Shown here one piece after another: positions 40,104 through 48,527 of a stretch of 64,000 nt of DNA. Position numbers and translations under genes: made by a program. Position 1 is the first letter of the stretch. The number at the start of each line of letters is the position of its first letter. Source of the DNA: Brevibacillus sp. DP1.3A (lineage in GTDB: Bacteria > Bacillota > Bacilli > Brevibacillales > Brevibacillaceae); NCBI RefSeq assembly GCF_013284245.2, contig NZ_CP085876.1:2525001-2589000 (forward strand), written 5' to 3'. The notes beneath the pieces were generated by a model, which worked only from the letters and a program-made list of their open reading frames with translations, was not told where the DNA came from and did no database searches.

Positions 40104-40130
40104 TATTGTATGTCGTAGGCCAGTGGGTGT
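40104..40130 (-). promoter_or_regulatory. Sigma-K-type promoter of gerPA-PF
   Basis: On the minus strand the -10 CATACAATA (40112-40104) matches the sigma-K consensus CATAnnnTA exactly, and AC (40130-40129) lies 16 bp upstream as the -35. CATACAAT also fits sigma-E. Bacillus gerP is transcribed by sigma-K in the mother cell. Confidence 0.65.
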
Positions 40131-40166
40131 TCATACCTGTTTTTGCGACCGAACCAGTGTAAGCAG

Positions 40167-40174
40167 CATACGAT
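40167..40174 (+). promoter_or_regulatory. Possible mother-cell -10 for the GerPD-like gene
   Basis: CATACGAT differs at one position from the sigma-E -10 CATACAAT and is preceded by AC at 40148-40149 with a 17-bp gap. It faces away from the gerP promoter, giving a divergent pair. Confidence 0.4.
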
Positions 40175-40216
40175 GTATGGATAGGCGCGAGTTATAGGAA
40201 AAGGAGAAAAAGTTCC

Positions 40217-40414
40217 ATGAATATGAAGGTGACGAATAAAAAAATTGACGTCGGTGATTTCAGCTTTGGTGGAGTAACTAAGTCGTCGATTGTGCTGATT
40301 GGGGACACCGATGTCCTTTCCTGCTACTCAATATTTGATACGCCGCCACACGCCGTGATTTATTCACCCCAAGTTCCTCTCCAGCCGTTAGACCTTGGCT
40401 TGCGAAGAGGGTAG
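40217..40414 (+). CDS. GerPD-like spore coat protein, divergent from the gerP operon
   Basis: A 65-aa protein with the GerPD pattern: NKKIDVGDFSFGGVTKSSIV, then LIGDTDVLSCYSIFDTPP. It shares IGDT and the TPP motif with the operon GerPD but differs over most of its length. The ATG at 40217 follows AAAGGAG. It is encoded on the opposite strand 147 bp from gerPA and ends 9 bp before the convergent sqhC. I infer a coat protein made in the mother cell. Confidence 0.8.
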   Translation: MNMKVTNKKIDVGDFSFGGVTKSSIVLIGDTDVLSCYSIFDTPPHAVIYSPQVPLQPLDLGLRRG

Positions 40415-40423
40415 AGGTGTTTT

Positions 40424-42322
40424 TTACTGGTTCGCGTATTTCGTCTGGTAGTGGCTGAGAGCCAGCAACGGCCAAATCCAACGATAGCTGTGATAAGCAA
40501 AGTAAGTGCCGCCAGGACGGCCCCCGCCAGTCGGGTAGCGAGTCGTCCAGTCATTTGCTTGATTGTGAGTGAGCAAATAGTGAATCCCTCGTTGAAGCTC
40601 TGCTGTCGGCTTGGATGACACGGCTATCAGTGCATCGGTTGCCCATGCCGTCTGCGAGGGAGTACTTGCTCCGAGGGGGACGTACGTTTTTTTCTGGTCG
40701 CTTTGGCAAGATTCGCCCCAGCCGCCGTCGGGATTTTGATTGGCAACCAACCACGAAACCGCTTTTTGGATGGCGGGATCAGTAGGGGAAAAGCCAATCG
40801 CCATCAGCCCGGTAATCGCAGCCCATGTACCGTATAGGTAAGCAATTCCCCAACGTCCATACCAGGAGCCGTCTGACTCTTGATGTTTGAGAAGCCAGCG
40901 GACTCCTTTTTCTACATGTGGGTCAGTCAATGTTCGGCCGGCATAGTTTCCGAGGAACTCTAAGGTCCTCCCTGTCAAATCGGCAGAGGAGGGATCTGTA
41001 CTGACGGTATCGGCACCTTCGATCGGCAGGTGGCGAATGAAATCAGCATCTGTATTTCGTTCAAAAGCAGGCCAGCCCCCATCGTCGTTTTGCATCGATA
41101 ATAGCCATTCGAGACCGCGTTTCCAAGCGGCTGCTGTTGTTATATCCGTGCGGGCGAGCAGGCGCAGAGAGCGCAGAGCTGCCGTCGTATCATCAATATC
41201 CGGATTCATGGTGTTGTAGTCAGAAAAGCCCCAACCGCCAGGCTTTCCTTTTGGATTGCGGATTTTCCAGTCACCGTACGTATGCTGCTGCTTTTGGAGA
41301 AGGTAACGATTTGCTTTTTGAATCGCGGGATGTGTGGTAGGAAGTCCGCTTTTTTGCAGGGAAGAAGCCAAGAGCGCAGTGTCCCAGACGGCTGAGGTAG
41401 CTAGCTGCAAATGTGCGCCGTTTTCATAATCGTAGACACTATTCGCAAGCCCCTGCATCGCTTTTTGGATGAGTGGGTCTTTCGGAGAAAACCCCCGAGC
41501 GAGCAGCGCAAATATCATGAAAAAGGTAGAGGTCGAATAATTGTACAGAGTTCCGTCCGGCTCGATTCGCGCCAGGATGTATTGTTCCAGACGCCGTAGG
41601 GCGAGCTTATGTAGTTGTCCGGGCAAAAAGGGGAGACTTTGCAAGGAATCGTGGATGGTAGCGAGGAACGATTGGCCCTCTTTGAGGAAATGATCTAGGA
41701 ATCGATGCGGATATAGCCCGCGAGTGATAGGTGTATCTGCGTATAGATCGGACAAGTCTGGCGCATTGTCAGGCTTTTTTACATATTTGCGATCAGCCAC
41801 AATCATCATGGGGGCAAGATGGACACGTGCGTAGCTGACAAAATCGTAAAAGCTGACAGGGAAGCTCGGGGGCAATAGTGCAATCTCGACGGGAACGAGA
41901 AAATGCGAGGGCCATTGGTATTGGCCTGTCAGGGCTGTAGAGAATTTGGTCAGCAGGTTCGCTTGTGTCAGCCCACCCTTTTCCAAAATAAAGGAGCGAG
42001 CCAGGGCCATTCTCGGTTCGTCCTTCGTGTATTTGCCTGATAGTAGAAGGGCGTAATACGAATCAATCGTCGTAGATAGATGGCCTTCATGCTCGTCAGG
42101 ATACAGCTTCCATGCCCCATTATCGTGTTGGAGAGACGTGATGTGAGCAGTGAGCTTCTCCATCAAACGCTCATCATGAATACCCAGCGTGCGCAATAGG
42201 ATGATCATGTGAGAATCTGTCATCGGTGAGCTTTCCAAACAAAAGCGCCAAGTGCCATCCTCTTGTTGGCGCTGTAACAAAAAGGCTTGAATGCGGTTCA
42301 TTTCTTGCTGAACTTCACGCAA
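40424..42322 (-). CDS. sqhC: Sporulenol synthase, squalene-hopene cyclase family
   Basis: Triterpene cyclase that in Bacillus converts tetraprenyl-beta-curcumene to sporulenol, a spore membrane lipid that helps resist oxidants. The catalytic acid motif DxDD is DIDD in MNPDIDDTTAAL. Several QW repeats occur (QNDDGGW, QESDGSWYGRW, QNPDGGWGES). The TTG at 42322 behind GGGAGGTG gives 632 aa, exactly the Bacillus SqhC length; in-frame ATGs upstream lie inside the divergent gene. A hopene-forming squalene cyclase is a weaker alternative. Confidence 0.85.
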   Translation of the reverse strand: MREVQQEMNRIQAFLLQRQQEDGTWRFCLESSPMTDSHMIILLRTLGIHDERLMEKLTAHITSLQHDNGAWKLYPDEHEGHLSTTIDSYYALLLSGKYTKDEPRMALARSFILEKGGLTQANLLTKFSTALTGQYQWPSHFLVPVEIALLPPSFPVSFYDFVSYARVHLAPMMIVADRKYVKKPDNAPDLSDLYADTPITRGLYPHRFLDHFLKEGQSFLATIHDSLQSLPFLPGQLHKLALRRLEQYILARIEPDGTLYNYSTSTFFMIFALLARGFSPKDPLIQKAMQGLANSVYDYENGAHLQLATSAVWDTALLASSLQKSGLPTTHPAIQKANRYLLQKQQHTYGDWKIRNPKGKPGGWGFSDYNTMNPDIDDTTAALRSLRLLARTDITTAAAWKRGLEWLLSMQNDDGGWPAFERNTDADFIRHLPIEGADTVSTDPSSADLTGRTLEFLGNYAGRTLTDPHVEKGVRWLLKHQESDGSWYGRWGIAYLYGTWAAITGLMAIGFSPTDPAIQKAVSWLVANQNPDGGWGESCQSDQKKTYVPLGASTPSQTAWATDALIAVSSKPTAELQRGIHYLLTHNQANDWTTRYPTGGGRPGGTYFAYHSYRWIWPLLALSHYQTKYANQ

Positions 42323-42378
42323 CTCATTCACCTCCCGATAAAATACGGCACCAAAGGAAGAGAGGGGGAAGAGCATCG

Positions 42379-43512
42379 ATGGGTTTGTCGTGGTACCAAT
42401 ACGCATCTCGCTTGCCGCTTGCCAAAAATCTGGGGAAAGTCCGTACGGCGACAGCACCATTGCCAGCACAAGATCAAAAGACGGTAGAGCGGATTAGACA
42501 GGAGACGCTCGCCCAAAACCGTGACAATATCGACAGAACGCGCGCCTATTTGTCGTTTTATCAAAAACATCCACAAATTCATTGGGCGTTATTGGCCCAT
42601 CTCGTATCGCGCAATGCGGGATGGAGTATGACCGATTTGCGGGGAGAATTATTGCCTCGCTTGCTGCGAACAAAAGAGCAGCAGGATTATTTTTCGTTTT
42701 TGGAGCGGGGAAACTGGCTGATTTTTCACGATGCGTACCCTCAATTGTTACTGTATGAAGAGAGTGTCAGGCGACAGACCAACCTTTTTTATATACTGCC
42801 TCATTTGGGCGTGTCTACTTTCATGCAGGCGATCTGGAATCATTTCTGGAAGACCACTGACAAAGAGCTACTCACCATTGGATTGATTATCAATGAACAA
42901 AACTATTTGGAAGAACAGGTTATGAAAGACCCGGCCTATCAAAATTCAGTTGTCCGAACAATCCCGTTTGTCCTGCAGGAGCTTTTGCAACTGAACATGA
43001 TCTTGCTTCCCTATCGGAAAGTGACTGATGTGCAGGGAAGCTCCTTGCAGCTCGCGGGTGAGCGAGTGTTTCATTTTGCCTCCTTACCGGAGAGAATCAC
43101 CTTGGGAAAAAGGCTGTACAGTCTGCTGTTCGGTGGTACGAATAGGCAGGAGCCTGTGTGCACTTGGGCATTGGAACAGCCACACACAGGTTCGCGAAAA
43201 GATTATTGGCCCCATCTCTTTCACGATGTGAATGATACAGCTCCTGGCAAGCCTTATCAGGTAAAACTAATGAACTGTCAGCTGCGTTCAGGGGCAAAGC
43301 GGCTATTTTCCCCAACGTTGCGCCAAGTTTGGAAGCCTATCCACCATGAGCCGCCAAAGGAGTTCGATTGGTACAAAAACAAGAGCGATGTATGGCGTGT
43401 GCTAACTCAGAGGGAGGAGACAGCAAATGCAGCAGAGATGAGTGAAGCGTATTGTCAGGCGTTGGCAAAAATCGAGTGGGCTGTCGCAGCCAGAACGAGA
43501 ATACTTAGCTAA
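42379..43512 (+). CDS. DUF2515 family protein
   Basis: Soluble 377-aa protein of unknown function, recognised by NIDRTRAYLSFYQKHPQIHWAL and SRNAGWSMTDLRG (DUF2515). The ATG at 42379 (MGLSWYQYASRLP) follows GAGGGGGAAGAG. It starts only 56 bp from the divergent sqhC start, so sqhC promoter elements must lie within or next to its first codons. No catalytic motif is evident. The shared control region suggests co-expression in sporulation, which is an inference. Confidence 0.7.
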   Translation: MGLSWYQYASRLPLAKNLGKVRTATAPLPAQDQKTVERIRQETLAQNRDNIDRTRAYLSFYQKHPQIHWALLAHLVSRNAGWSMTDLRGELLPRLLRTKEQQDYFSFLERGNWLIFHDAYPQLLLYEESVRRQTNLFYILPHLGVSTFMQAIWNHFWKTTDKELLTIGLIINEQNYLEEQVMKDPAYQNSVVRTIPFVLQELLQLNMILLPYRKVTDVQGSSLQLAGERVFHFASLPERITLGKRLYSLLFGGTNRQEPVCTWALEQPHTGSRKDYWPHLFHDVNDTAPGKPYQVKLMNCQLRSGAKRLFSPTLRQVWKPIHHEPPKEFDWYKNKSDVWRVLTQREETANAAEMSEAYCQALAKIEWAVAARTRILS

Positions 43513-43597
43513 CTTGTAGTAAAATAGAGTGGAATCCAGAACGTAAGACTAATCCTCGACGGGTTGCTTAGAGAGTTTTAGAAGGAGCGATTATCAT

Positions 43598-45856
43598 TTG
43601 AAGACACTAATTATTGCGGAGAAACCTGACATGGGACGAAATATTGCCGCCGCAATAGATCCTAAAGCTAAAAATCACCGCACCTATTTAGAAGGTGAAA
43701 AATACATTATTACGTGGGCAATCGGGCACTTAATTGAACTGGCGGAACCGGAGGCGTACGATCAAAAATATAAAAAGTGGAACATCAATGATCTTCCTAT
43801 CATTCCCGATCCATTTAAGCTAGTGCCCAATCGGAAAACATTCGATCAGCTAAAAATGATCGGGCAGTTGGCCAAACGAAGCAATCTGCTGATTAATGCA
43901 TGCGATGCCGGGCGGGAAGGTCAACACATCTTTTCACTCATTCAGCGACATCTAAAATTGAGCCACCCCGTTAAAAGACTGTGGATCTCGGATTTGACCC
44001 CTGAAACGATCAGGAAAGGATTTGCGGAGATGAAGGATGCCGCAGCCTATGAAAACTTAACGAGGGCAGCAAAATCTCGTAGTGAAGCCGATTGGCTAAT
44101 CGGGATGAATGGCTCGCGTGCATTTACGACCAAACATAACGTGCTCCTTTCTGTCGGACGAGTACAGACCCCTGTCCTTGCTCTTATTTATGATCGCCAG
44201 AAACAGATTGAGGCTTTCTCATCGGTTACGTTTTTTCAAGTGGAAGGGCATTTTTCGCAGGGTGAGAGGATGTACAAGGGTCTTTGGCAAGGTGATCGCT
44301 TAACCGATTCATCTAAAGCAGAAATGTTGGCTCGTAAAGTGAAAGGAAAACAAGGGCGGATAGCATCCTACGAAGTAAAGGATACCAAGGAGTATCCATT
44401 TAAGCTGTATGACCTGACATTGCTGCAACGTGAGGCCAATGGCAAGTACGGTTTTTCCGCTAAAAAAACCTTGGATGTAGCACAGGCACTCTATGAAAAA
44501 CACAAAGTGATTTCTTATCCGAGGACGAATTCCAACTATGTGACAGAGCAAAATATTCCCGAAATGCACAACACCTTGTCGTCCTTGCAAGGCACTGGAT
44601 ATGACGCTCTGGTAAAGGGTGCAAACCGTAGTTTGGTTCATAAAGGCAACAAATTTATATGTAATCCAGCAAAGGTAGACGACCACCATGCTATCCTGCC
44701 GACAAATCGAAAGGCTTCAGGGCTTACGCCAGATGAGCAGAAGCTATACGATTTGATCGTGCGCCGCTTTCTGTCACAGTTTTATCCGCCAGCTGAATAT
44801 AAGATGCATACGATCATAACCGATGTGGAAAATGAAATGTTCAAAACGTCGGTGAAAGAACGGAAAAGTCTCGGTTGGAAGATTATTTATGCCGATCAGC
44901 AGAAGGAAAAGCCCAAGAGTGTGAAAGGTGCGGCCAAAGAAGAAGAGGATAAAGAAGAGATTGAAGTGAACGAGCCTTTTATCATTCAATCTGATGCCAG
45001 TGTAGTATGCTCGGATGCGATGGTAAAGGAGAAAGAAACACAGCCGCCCAAGCATTTTACGGAAGGAACGCTCCTAAAGGCCATGGAAAGCGCAGGTAAG
45101 CAAATCGAGGACGAGGAACTGCGTGATGCGATGAAAGAATCTGGTCTGGGAACTCCGGCAACTCGTGCAGCTACCATCGAACGACTGAAAAAGGTCGGAT
45201 ACGTTGAGATGCAGGGGAAAAAGGTTCAACTTACGCTAAAAGGCCGTACCGTTATCGAATTGATTAGGGGAGCAGGTATCGAACTATTAACCTCTCCTGA
45301 AATGACGGGGCATTGGGAGCGCCGCTTGAATGAGATCTCCCGAGGGACCGCCTCCGACGGGCAATTTATGGAGAATGTGAAGAAATTCGCTACAATGATC
45401 GTAGAAAAGGTTCGCGTACAATCTCGTGCTGAGAAGACCTTGTTTGAGAGTGAGAGTACCACTCAGAAAGGATCTTCGAAAACAAGAGGACGAGCTGGCG
45501 GGCGAAGTACAGGTAGATCAAGTAGCAGTAATGCCACAACAAAGGCTTCAACTCGAACAGTAGCAAAGACCACTCGTACAACTTCGAGTATCATCACCAA
45601 ATGTCCACGACCGGGTTGCGGAGGCTCCATTTTCATGGGACGCAAAGGTTACGGTTGTTCGAATTACAACGTAGGCTGTAAATTCGTCATATGGAAAGAG
45701 AATTACGGGCGAATGCTGACGGATACACAGATTAAAGCACTCATTGAAAAAGGCAAAACAGGTAAAATGAAGCTTGAACGTCAGGATGGGACACAATTTC
45801 AAGCAAAGCTTATTTTGAAAAGTGTAGAATCGGGCGAACTTACTTTCGAGCAGTAA
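43598..45856 (+). CDS. topB: DNA topoisomerase III
   Basis: Type IA topoisomerase that decatenates and unknots single-stranded DNA. The TOPRIM domain has LIIAEKPDMGRNIA and NACDAGREGQ (DxD-type acidic triad); the catalytic tyrosine is Tyr307 in ISYPRTNSNY. An insert of about 40 charged residues (KEEEDKEEIEV) lies before the late ATRAATIERLKKVGY motif. After a Ser/Arg/Thr-rich linker comes a C-terminal four-Cys zinc ribbon (CPRPGC and CSNYNVGC), giving 752 aa. TTG start behind GAAGGAG. A chromosomal rather than mobile setting. Confidence 0.92.
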   Translation: MKTLIIAEKPDMGRNIAAAIDPKAKNHRTYLEGEKYIITWAIGHLIELAEPEAYDQKYKKWNINDLPIIPDPFKLVPNRKTFDQLKMIGQLAKRSNLLINACDAGREGQHIFSLIQRHLKLSHPVKRLWISDLTPETIRKGFAEMKDAAAYENLTRAAKSRSEADWLIGMNGSRAFTTKHNVLLSVGRVQTPVLALIYDRQKQIEAFSSVTFFQVEGHFSQGERMYKGLWQGDRLTDSSKAEMLARKVKGKQGRIASYEVKDTKEYPFKLYDLTLLQREANGKYGFSAKKTLDVAQALYEKHKVISYPRTNSNYVTEQNIPEMHNTLSSLQGTGYDALVKGANRSLVHKGNKFICNPAKVDDHHAILPTNRKASGLTPDEQKLYDLIVRRFLSQFYPPAEYKMHTIITDVENEMFKTSVKERKSLGWKIIYADQQKEKPKSVKGAAKEEEDKEEIEVNEPFIIQSDASVVCSDAMVKEKETQPPKHFTEGTLLKAMESAGKQIEDEELRDAMKESGLGTPATRAATIERLKKVGYVEMQGKKVQLTLKGRTVIELIRGAGIELLTSPEMTGHWERRLNEISRGTASDGQFMENVKKFATMIVEKVRVQSRAEKTLFESESTTQKGSSKTRGRAGGRSTGRSSSSNATTKASTRTVAKTTRTTSSIITKCPRPGCGGSIFMGRKGYGCSNYNVGCKFVIWKENYGRMLTDTQIKALIEKGKTGKMKLERQDGTQFQAKLILKSVESGELTFEQ

Positions 45857-45877
45857 TCCAATAAAAAAATAAATTAT

Positions 45878-45903
45878 TGAAACTTACTTGCGTAATGATC
45901 GTA
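45878..45903 (+). promoter_or_regulatory. ECF sigma-W-type promoter of the pspA operon
   Basis: TGAAAC (45878-45883) and CGTA (45900-45903) are separated by exactly 16 bp, the Bacillus sigma-W consensus. It lies 69 bp upstream of pspA. Confidence 0.8.
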
Positions 45904-45972
45904 AATACAGGTATAACGGGGACGGCAAATTCAGGCCGAACTACCTAGCAGGTACTTAAGGAGGAATATTCC

Positions 45973-46638
45973 ATGTCCATTTTTAAAAGACTGCGTGATT
46001 TGACCATGTCCAATTTGTACGCTTTGATTGAGAAAGCAGAAGATCCAATCAAAATGACAGACCAGTATTTGCGTGATATGCAAGAAGACTTGAATGAAGC
46101 AGAGAAAGCGGTTGCCGCCCAAATTGCTTTGGAAAAGAAATTCAAGGTACTGTATGAAGAACAGGAAGCCTTGGTGAAAAAGCGTGATGAGCAAGCTCAT
46201 ATCGCAGCACAAGCGCAGAACATCGATCTGGCTCGACGAGCTCTGGAAGAAAAGAAAGCCGCCGAGCAAAAAATGAACGAATACAAGGATAGCTACGAGA
46301 AAAACAAGCTGGCAGCCGATGGATTGCGCGAGAAGCTGGCTGAAATGAAAAAACAGATTACCGAGCTGAAAAACAAGCGCGAAACATTAGTTGCCCGCGT
46401 CAATGCAGCCAAAGCGCAAAAGACGATCAACCAGGCGATGGGTGGCTTCGACACGAACTCGGCTATGTCTGGCTTGAAACGCATGGAAGAAAAAGCACTG
46501 CAAATGGAAGCAGAAGCAGAAGCCAGCGGCGAGATTTACAAAAAACAGAGCTCTTTAGATGATGAAATTGCGAAGCTGAATAAGGATCAAGCCGTTGAGG
46601 ACGAACTGGCTGCTCTGTTGAAAAAATATGAGGGGTAA
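45973..46638 (+). CDS. pspA: Phage-shock protein A homologue (PspA/LiaH)
   Basis: ESCRT-III-related membrane-remodelling protein that binds stressed inner membrane and limits proton leakage. The 221-aa protein is almost wholly alpha-helical and coiled coil (residues ~25-200); the N-terminal amphipathic helix MSIFKRLRDLTMSNLYALI binds membrane, and DPIKMTDQYLRDMQEDL is the family signature. Ribosome binding site AAGGAGG. It is first in a four-gene operon behind a sigma-W-type promoter. Confidence 0.93.
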   Translation: MSIFKRLRDLTMSNLYALIEKAEDPIKMTDQYLRDMQEDLNEAEKAVAAQIALEKKFKVLYEEQEALVKKRDEQAHIAAQAQNIDLARRALEEKKAAEQKMNEYKDSYEKNKLAADGLREKLAEMKKQITELKNKRETLVARVNAAKAQKTINQAMGGFDTNSAMSGLKRMEEKALQMEAEAEASGEIYKKQSSLDDEIAKLNKDQAVEDELAALLKKYEG

Positions 46639-46665
46639 ACCGCTTCAGGCGGTTTCCCTTTTTTT
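46634..46665 (+). terminator. Intra-operon terminator after pspA
   Basis: AAACCGC/GCGGTTT hairpin (46637-46655) with a T-run at 46659-46665. Partial termination here would make PspA in excess over the three downstream proteins. Confidence 0.7.
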
Positions 46666-46704
46666 CAGACCTTAAACACCTTGACGAAAGTGGAGTGATT
46701 CGCT

Positions 46705-47109
46705 TTGACGTGGACAGAAATACTAGGGATGCTGGTTTGGACAGGAGCCGGCGGCATTTTACTTTTTGTTTTGATGTGGATCGATTCGTTGTTTACGAAA
46801 TACAAGGACATCACGGAAATCAAAAATGGAAACATCGCGGTCACGACGCGTTTTGTCATGAAGCTGTTTGCGCAAGGATACATCTTATCGCAATCTATTA
46901 TGACTTCCAACCTATTGTGGACAGCACTGCTCGTTTCTGTGCTCTCATTTATCATTCTGTTCCTTTTGGAGAGAATCGTGGAGTGGCTGTTAAAGCAAGT
47001 GGCCGGACTGGACTTGGAAAAAGGGACGCAGGAAGGAAAAGTGGCACATGCCATGATGGCGGGTTCATTCCATCTCGTGGGTGCCTTGATTTTGGCTGCA
47101 TGTCTGTAA
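46705..47109 (+). CDS. DUF350 family membrane protein
   Basis: A 134-aa protein with four predicted membrane helices (residues ~5-27, 50-70, 74-96, 112-133), YjfL/DUF350 type. E. coli yjfL likewise sits near a PspA-like gene (yjfJ). Function unknown. The TTG start lies behind AGTGGAGTG. Its place between pspA and DUF4178 suggests a membrane partner in the stress response. Confidence 0.8.
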   Translation: MTWTEILGMLVWTGAGGILLFVLMWIDSLFTKYKDITEIKNGNIAVTTRFVMKLFAQGYILSQSIMTSNLLWTALLVSVLSFIILFLLERIVEWLLKQVAGLDLEKGTQEGKVAHAMMAGSFHLVGALILAACL

Positions 47110-47134
47110 GACGTGATAGGGAAGGGAGTACAGC

Positions 47135-47641
47135 ATGAGTTTGATGAAGCGAATCCAAAACATTTTTGCCAAGCATGAGCCTCCTGCACCTGAGAAGAGC
47201 ATCCTGACGGTGGGACCGGGTGATGTGGTCGATGTATCGCTCGTTACCTATCAAGTAATAGGGAAGGCGAGTAATGCGAGTCGCAAAGCCACAATGCTTA
47301 CGTTGCAGGATGGAACGACCATTCGCTACCTGTATATCGAGGAACGGGAGAAGGTTGTCTATCATCTGTATAGCGTGATTGATGGACGACTGGATTCAAT
47401 AGACGAAGTACCAACTACAATCGAGATGGACGATGTTACCTACCATTTGGAGGAGCAATATAATGGCTCCGTCCAGACTGTGGGGAAAGCGCCGTTTCAC
47501 ACATCAGGGGAGCAGTACATCTGGCAATTCCAATCCGATCAACGCCAGTTGCTGCGAATCGAGTGGCAGGATGGCCGTTTTATGCTCTATGAGGGAGAAA
47601 GTGTTCTGCCAGCGGATGTGCAGGTGCTGCGCGGCACATAG
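47135..47641 (+). CDS. DUF4178 family protein
   Basis: A 168-aa soluble, beta-rich protein with the DUF4178 pattern LTVGPGDVVDVSLVTYQVIG followed by TIRYLYIEEREKVVYHLY. No membrane segment or catalytic motif is seen. DUF4178 genes often accompany PspA and DUF350 genes; the role is unknown. It follows the DUF350 gene by 25 bp. Confidence 0.8.
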   Translation: MSLMKRIQNIFAKHEPPAPEKSILTVGPGDVVDVSLVTYQVIGKASNASRKATMLTLQDGTTIRYLYIEEREKVVYHLYSVIDGRLDSIDEVPTTIEMDDVTYHLEEQYNGSVQTVGKAPFHTSGEQYIWQFQSDQRQLLRIEWQDGRFMLYEGESVLPADVQVLRGT

Positions 47642-47658
47642 AGAGGAGGGACAAGTAC

Positions 47659-48450
47659 ATGCCAAATCCATGGATGAAATCAATCAAGCTCCTGCTGATT
47701 CCGGCGTTGTTCCTCCTTACGCTAGCGGGTTGTGGCAGCCCTGCGGTTGGCGAGACATATCCGCTTGAATCTGTCTCAACCAAGGACAATGGACAGTCGT
47801 CACGCGTCTATCGTGCGGAAGACAAGACTGTACCGGAGGTAGCCTTGGAGCTGGCGGAGCAGAATACGCCAGATGAAATCTCCAAAGAAGATCCGCAGCA
47901 TATGTTCCTCATTTACCCGGACGAGATATACCATCTGCAGCAAGACGCTGCCAAGCCGACGGATACGTTGATCGAGGTCGACAGCAAAGAGTACGTCCGG
48001 CAAAACTACGATTCTTCGTTTTTGCAGGGATACATTGTAGCTAGCGTACTGGATGATTTGTTCGACGGGCTTAAGAAAAGTAAAAAGGGCAGCTATCGTG
48101 GCTACTCTAGCAAGGATATATACAAGCCTTCCGGAACGTATCGCGTGCCTACAATCGAGGACAAAAAAGTTGCGCCGCCAATTACCAAAGAGGGTACGGG
48201 AAGTATTTTCAAACGGAGTAATGCGAAGAACACGGATGGTACGGTAGGTTCTGACGGCAGCCTTTTCAAGAAGCAGGGGGAGTCGTCTTCTAGCGGTAGT
48301 TCAGGTAAAATTATTCGTTCTTCCAGCGGACAATCTTCGAAGTCGAGTGGATCTGTCTCATCCAAACGCTCGAGCTTTTCCCCGCCGAAAAGTAAATCGC
48401 CTCCACGAACGAAGGTAGGGGGCTCTGGGCGAATTACAAAGCGCCGATAA
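47659..48450 (+). CDS. DUF4247 lipoprotein
   Basis: A 263-aa lipoprotein: signal peptide (SIKLLLIPALFLLTLAGC) with a lipobox LAGC, cysteine at about residue 25, then a DUF4247 domain (QNTPDEISKEDPQHMFLIYP). A Ser/Lys/Arg-rich low-complexity C-terminal third (residues ~190-263) probably contacts anionic wall polymers. It is the last gene of the pspA operon, so it would report from or act on the outer membrane face. A perfect terminator follows. Confidence 0.8.
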   Translation: MPNPWMKSIKLLLIPALFLLTLAGCGSPAVGETYPLESVSTKDNGQSSRVYRAEDKTVPEVALELAEQNTPDEISKEDPQHMFLIYPDEIYHLQQDAAKPTDTLIEVDSKEYVRQNYDSSFLQGYIVASVLDDLFDGLKKSKKGSYRGYSSKDIYKPSGTYRVPTIEDKKVAPPITKEGTGSIFKRSNAKNTDGTVGSDGSLFKKQGESSSSGSSGKIIRSSSGQSSKSSGSVSSKRSSFSPPKSKSPPRTKVGGSGRITKRR

Positions 48451-48474
48451 CTGTAAAAAAACAGGAGAGAAACG

Positions 48475-48517
48475 AACACCCCCAAACGATTTTTGTAGCT
48501 CGTTTGGGGGTGTTTTT
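48475..48517. terminator. Strong terminator between convergent transcripts
   Basis: AACACCCCCAAACGA (48475-48489) and TCGTTTGGGGGTGTT (48500-48514) are perfectly complementary and are followed by TTTTTGTTTT on the + strand. It stops the pspA operon and probably also the collagenase gene. Confidence 0.92.
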
Positions 48518-48527
48518 GTTTTGCAGA

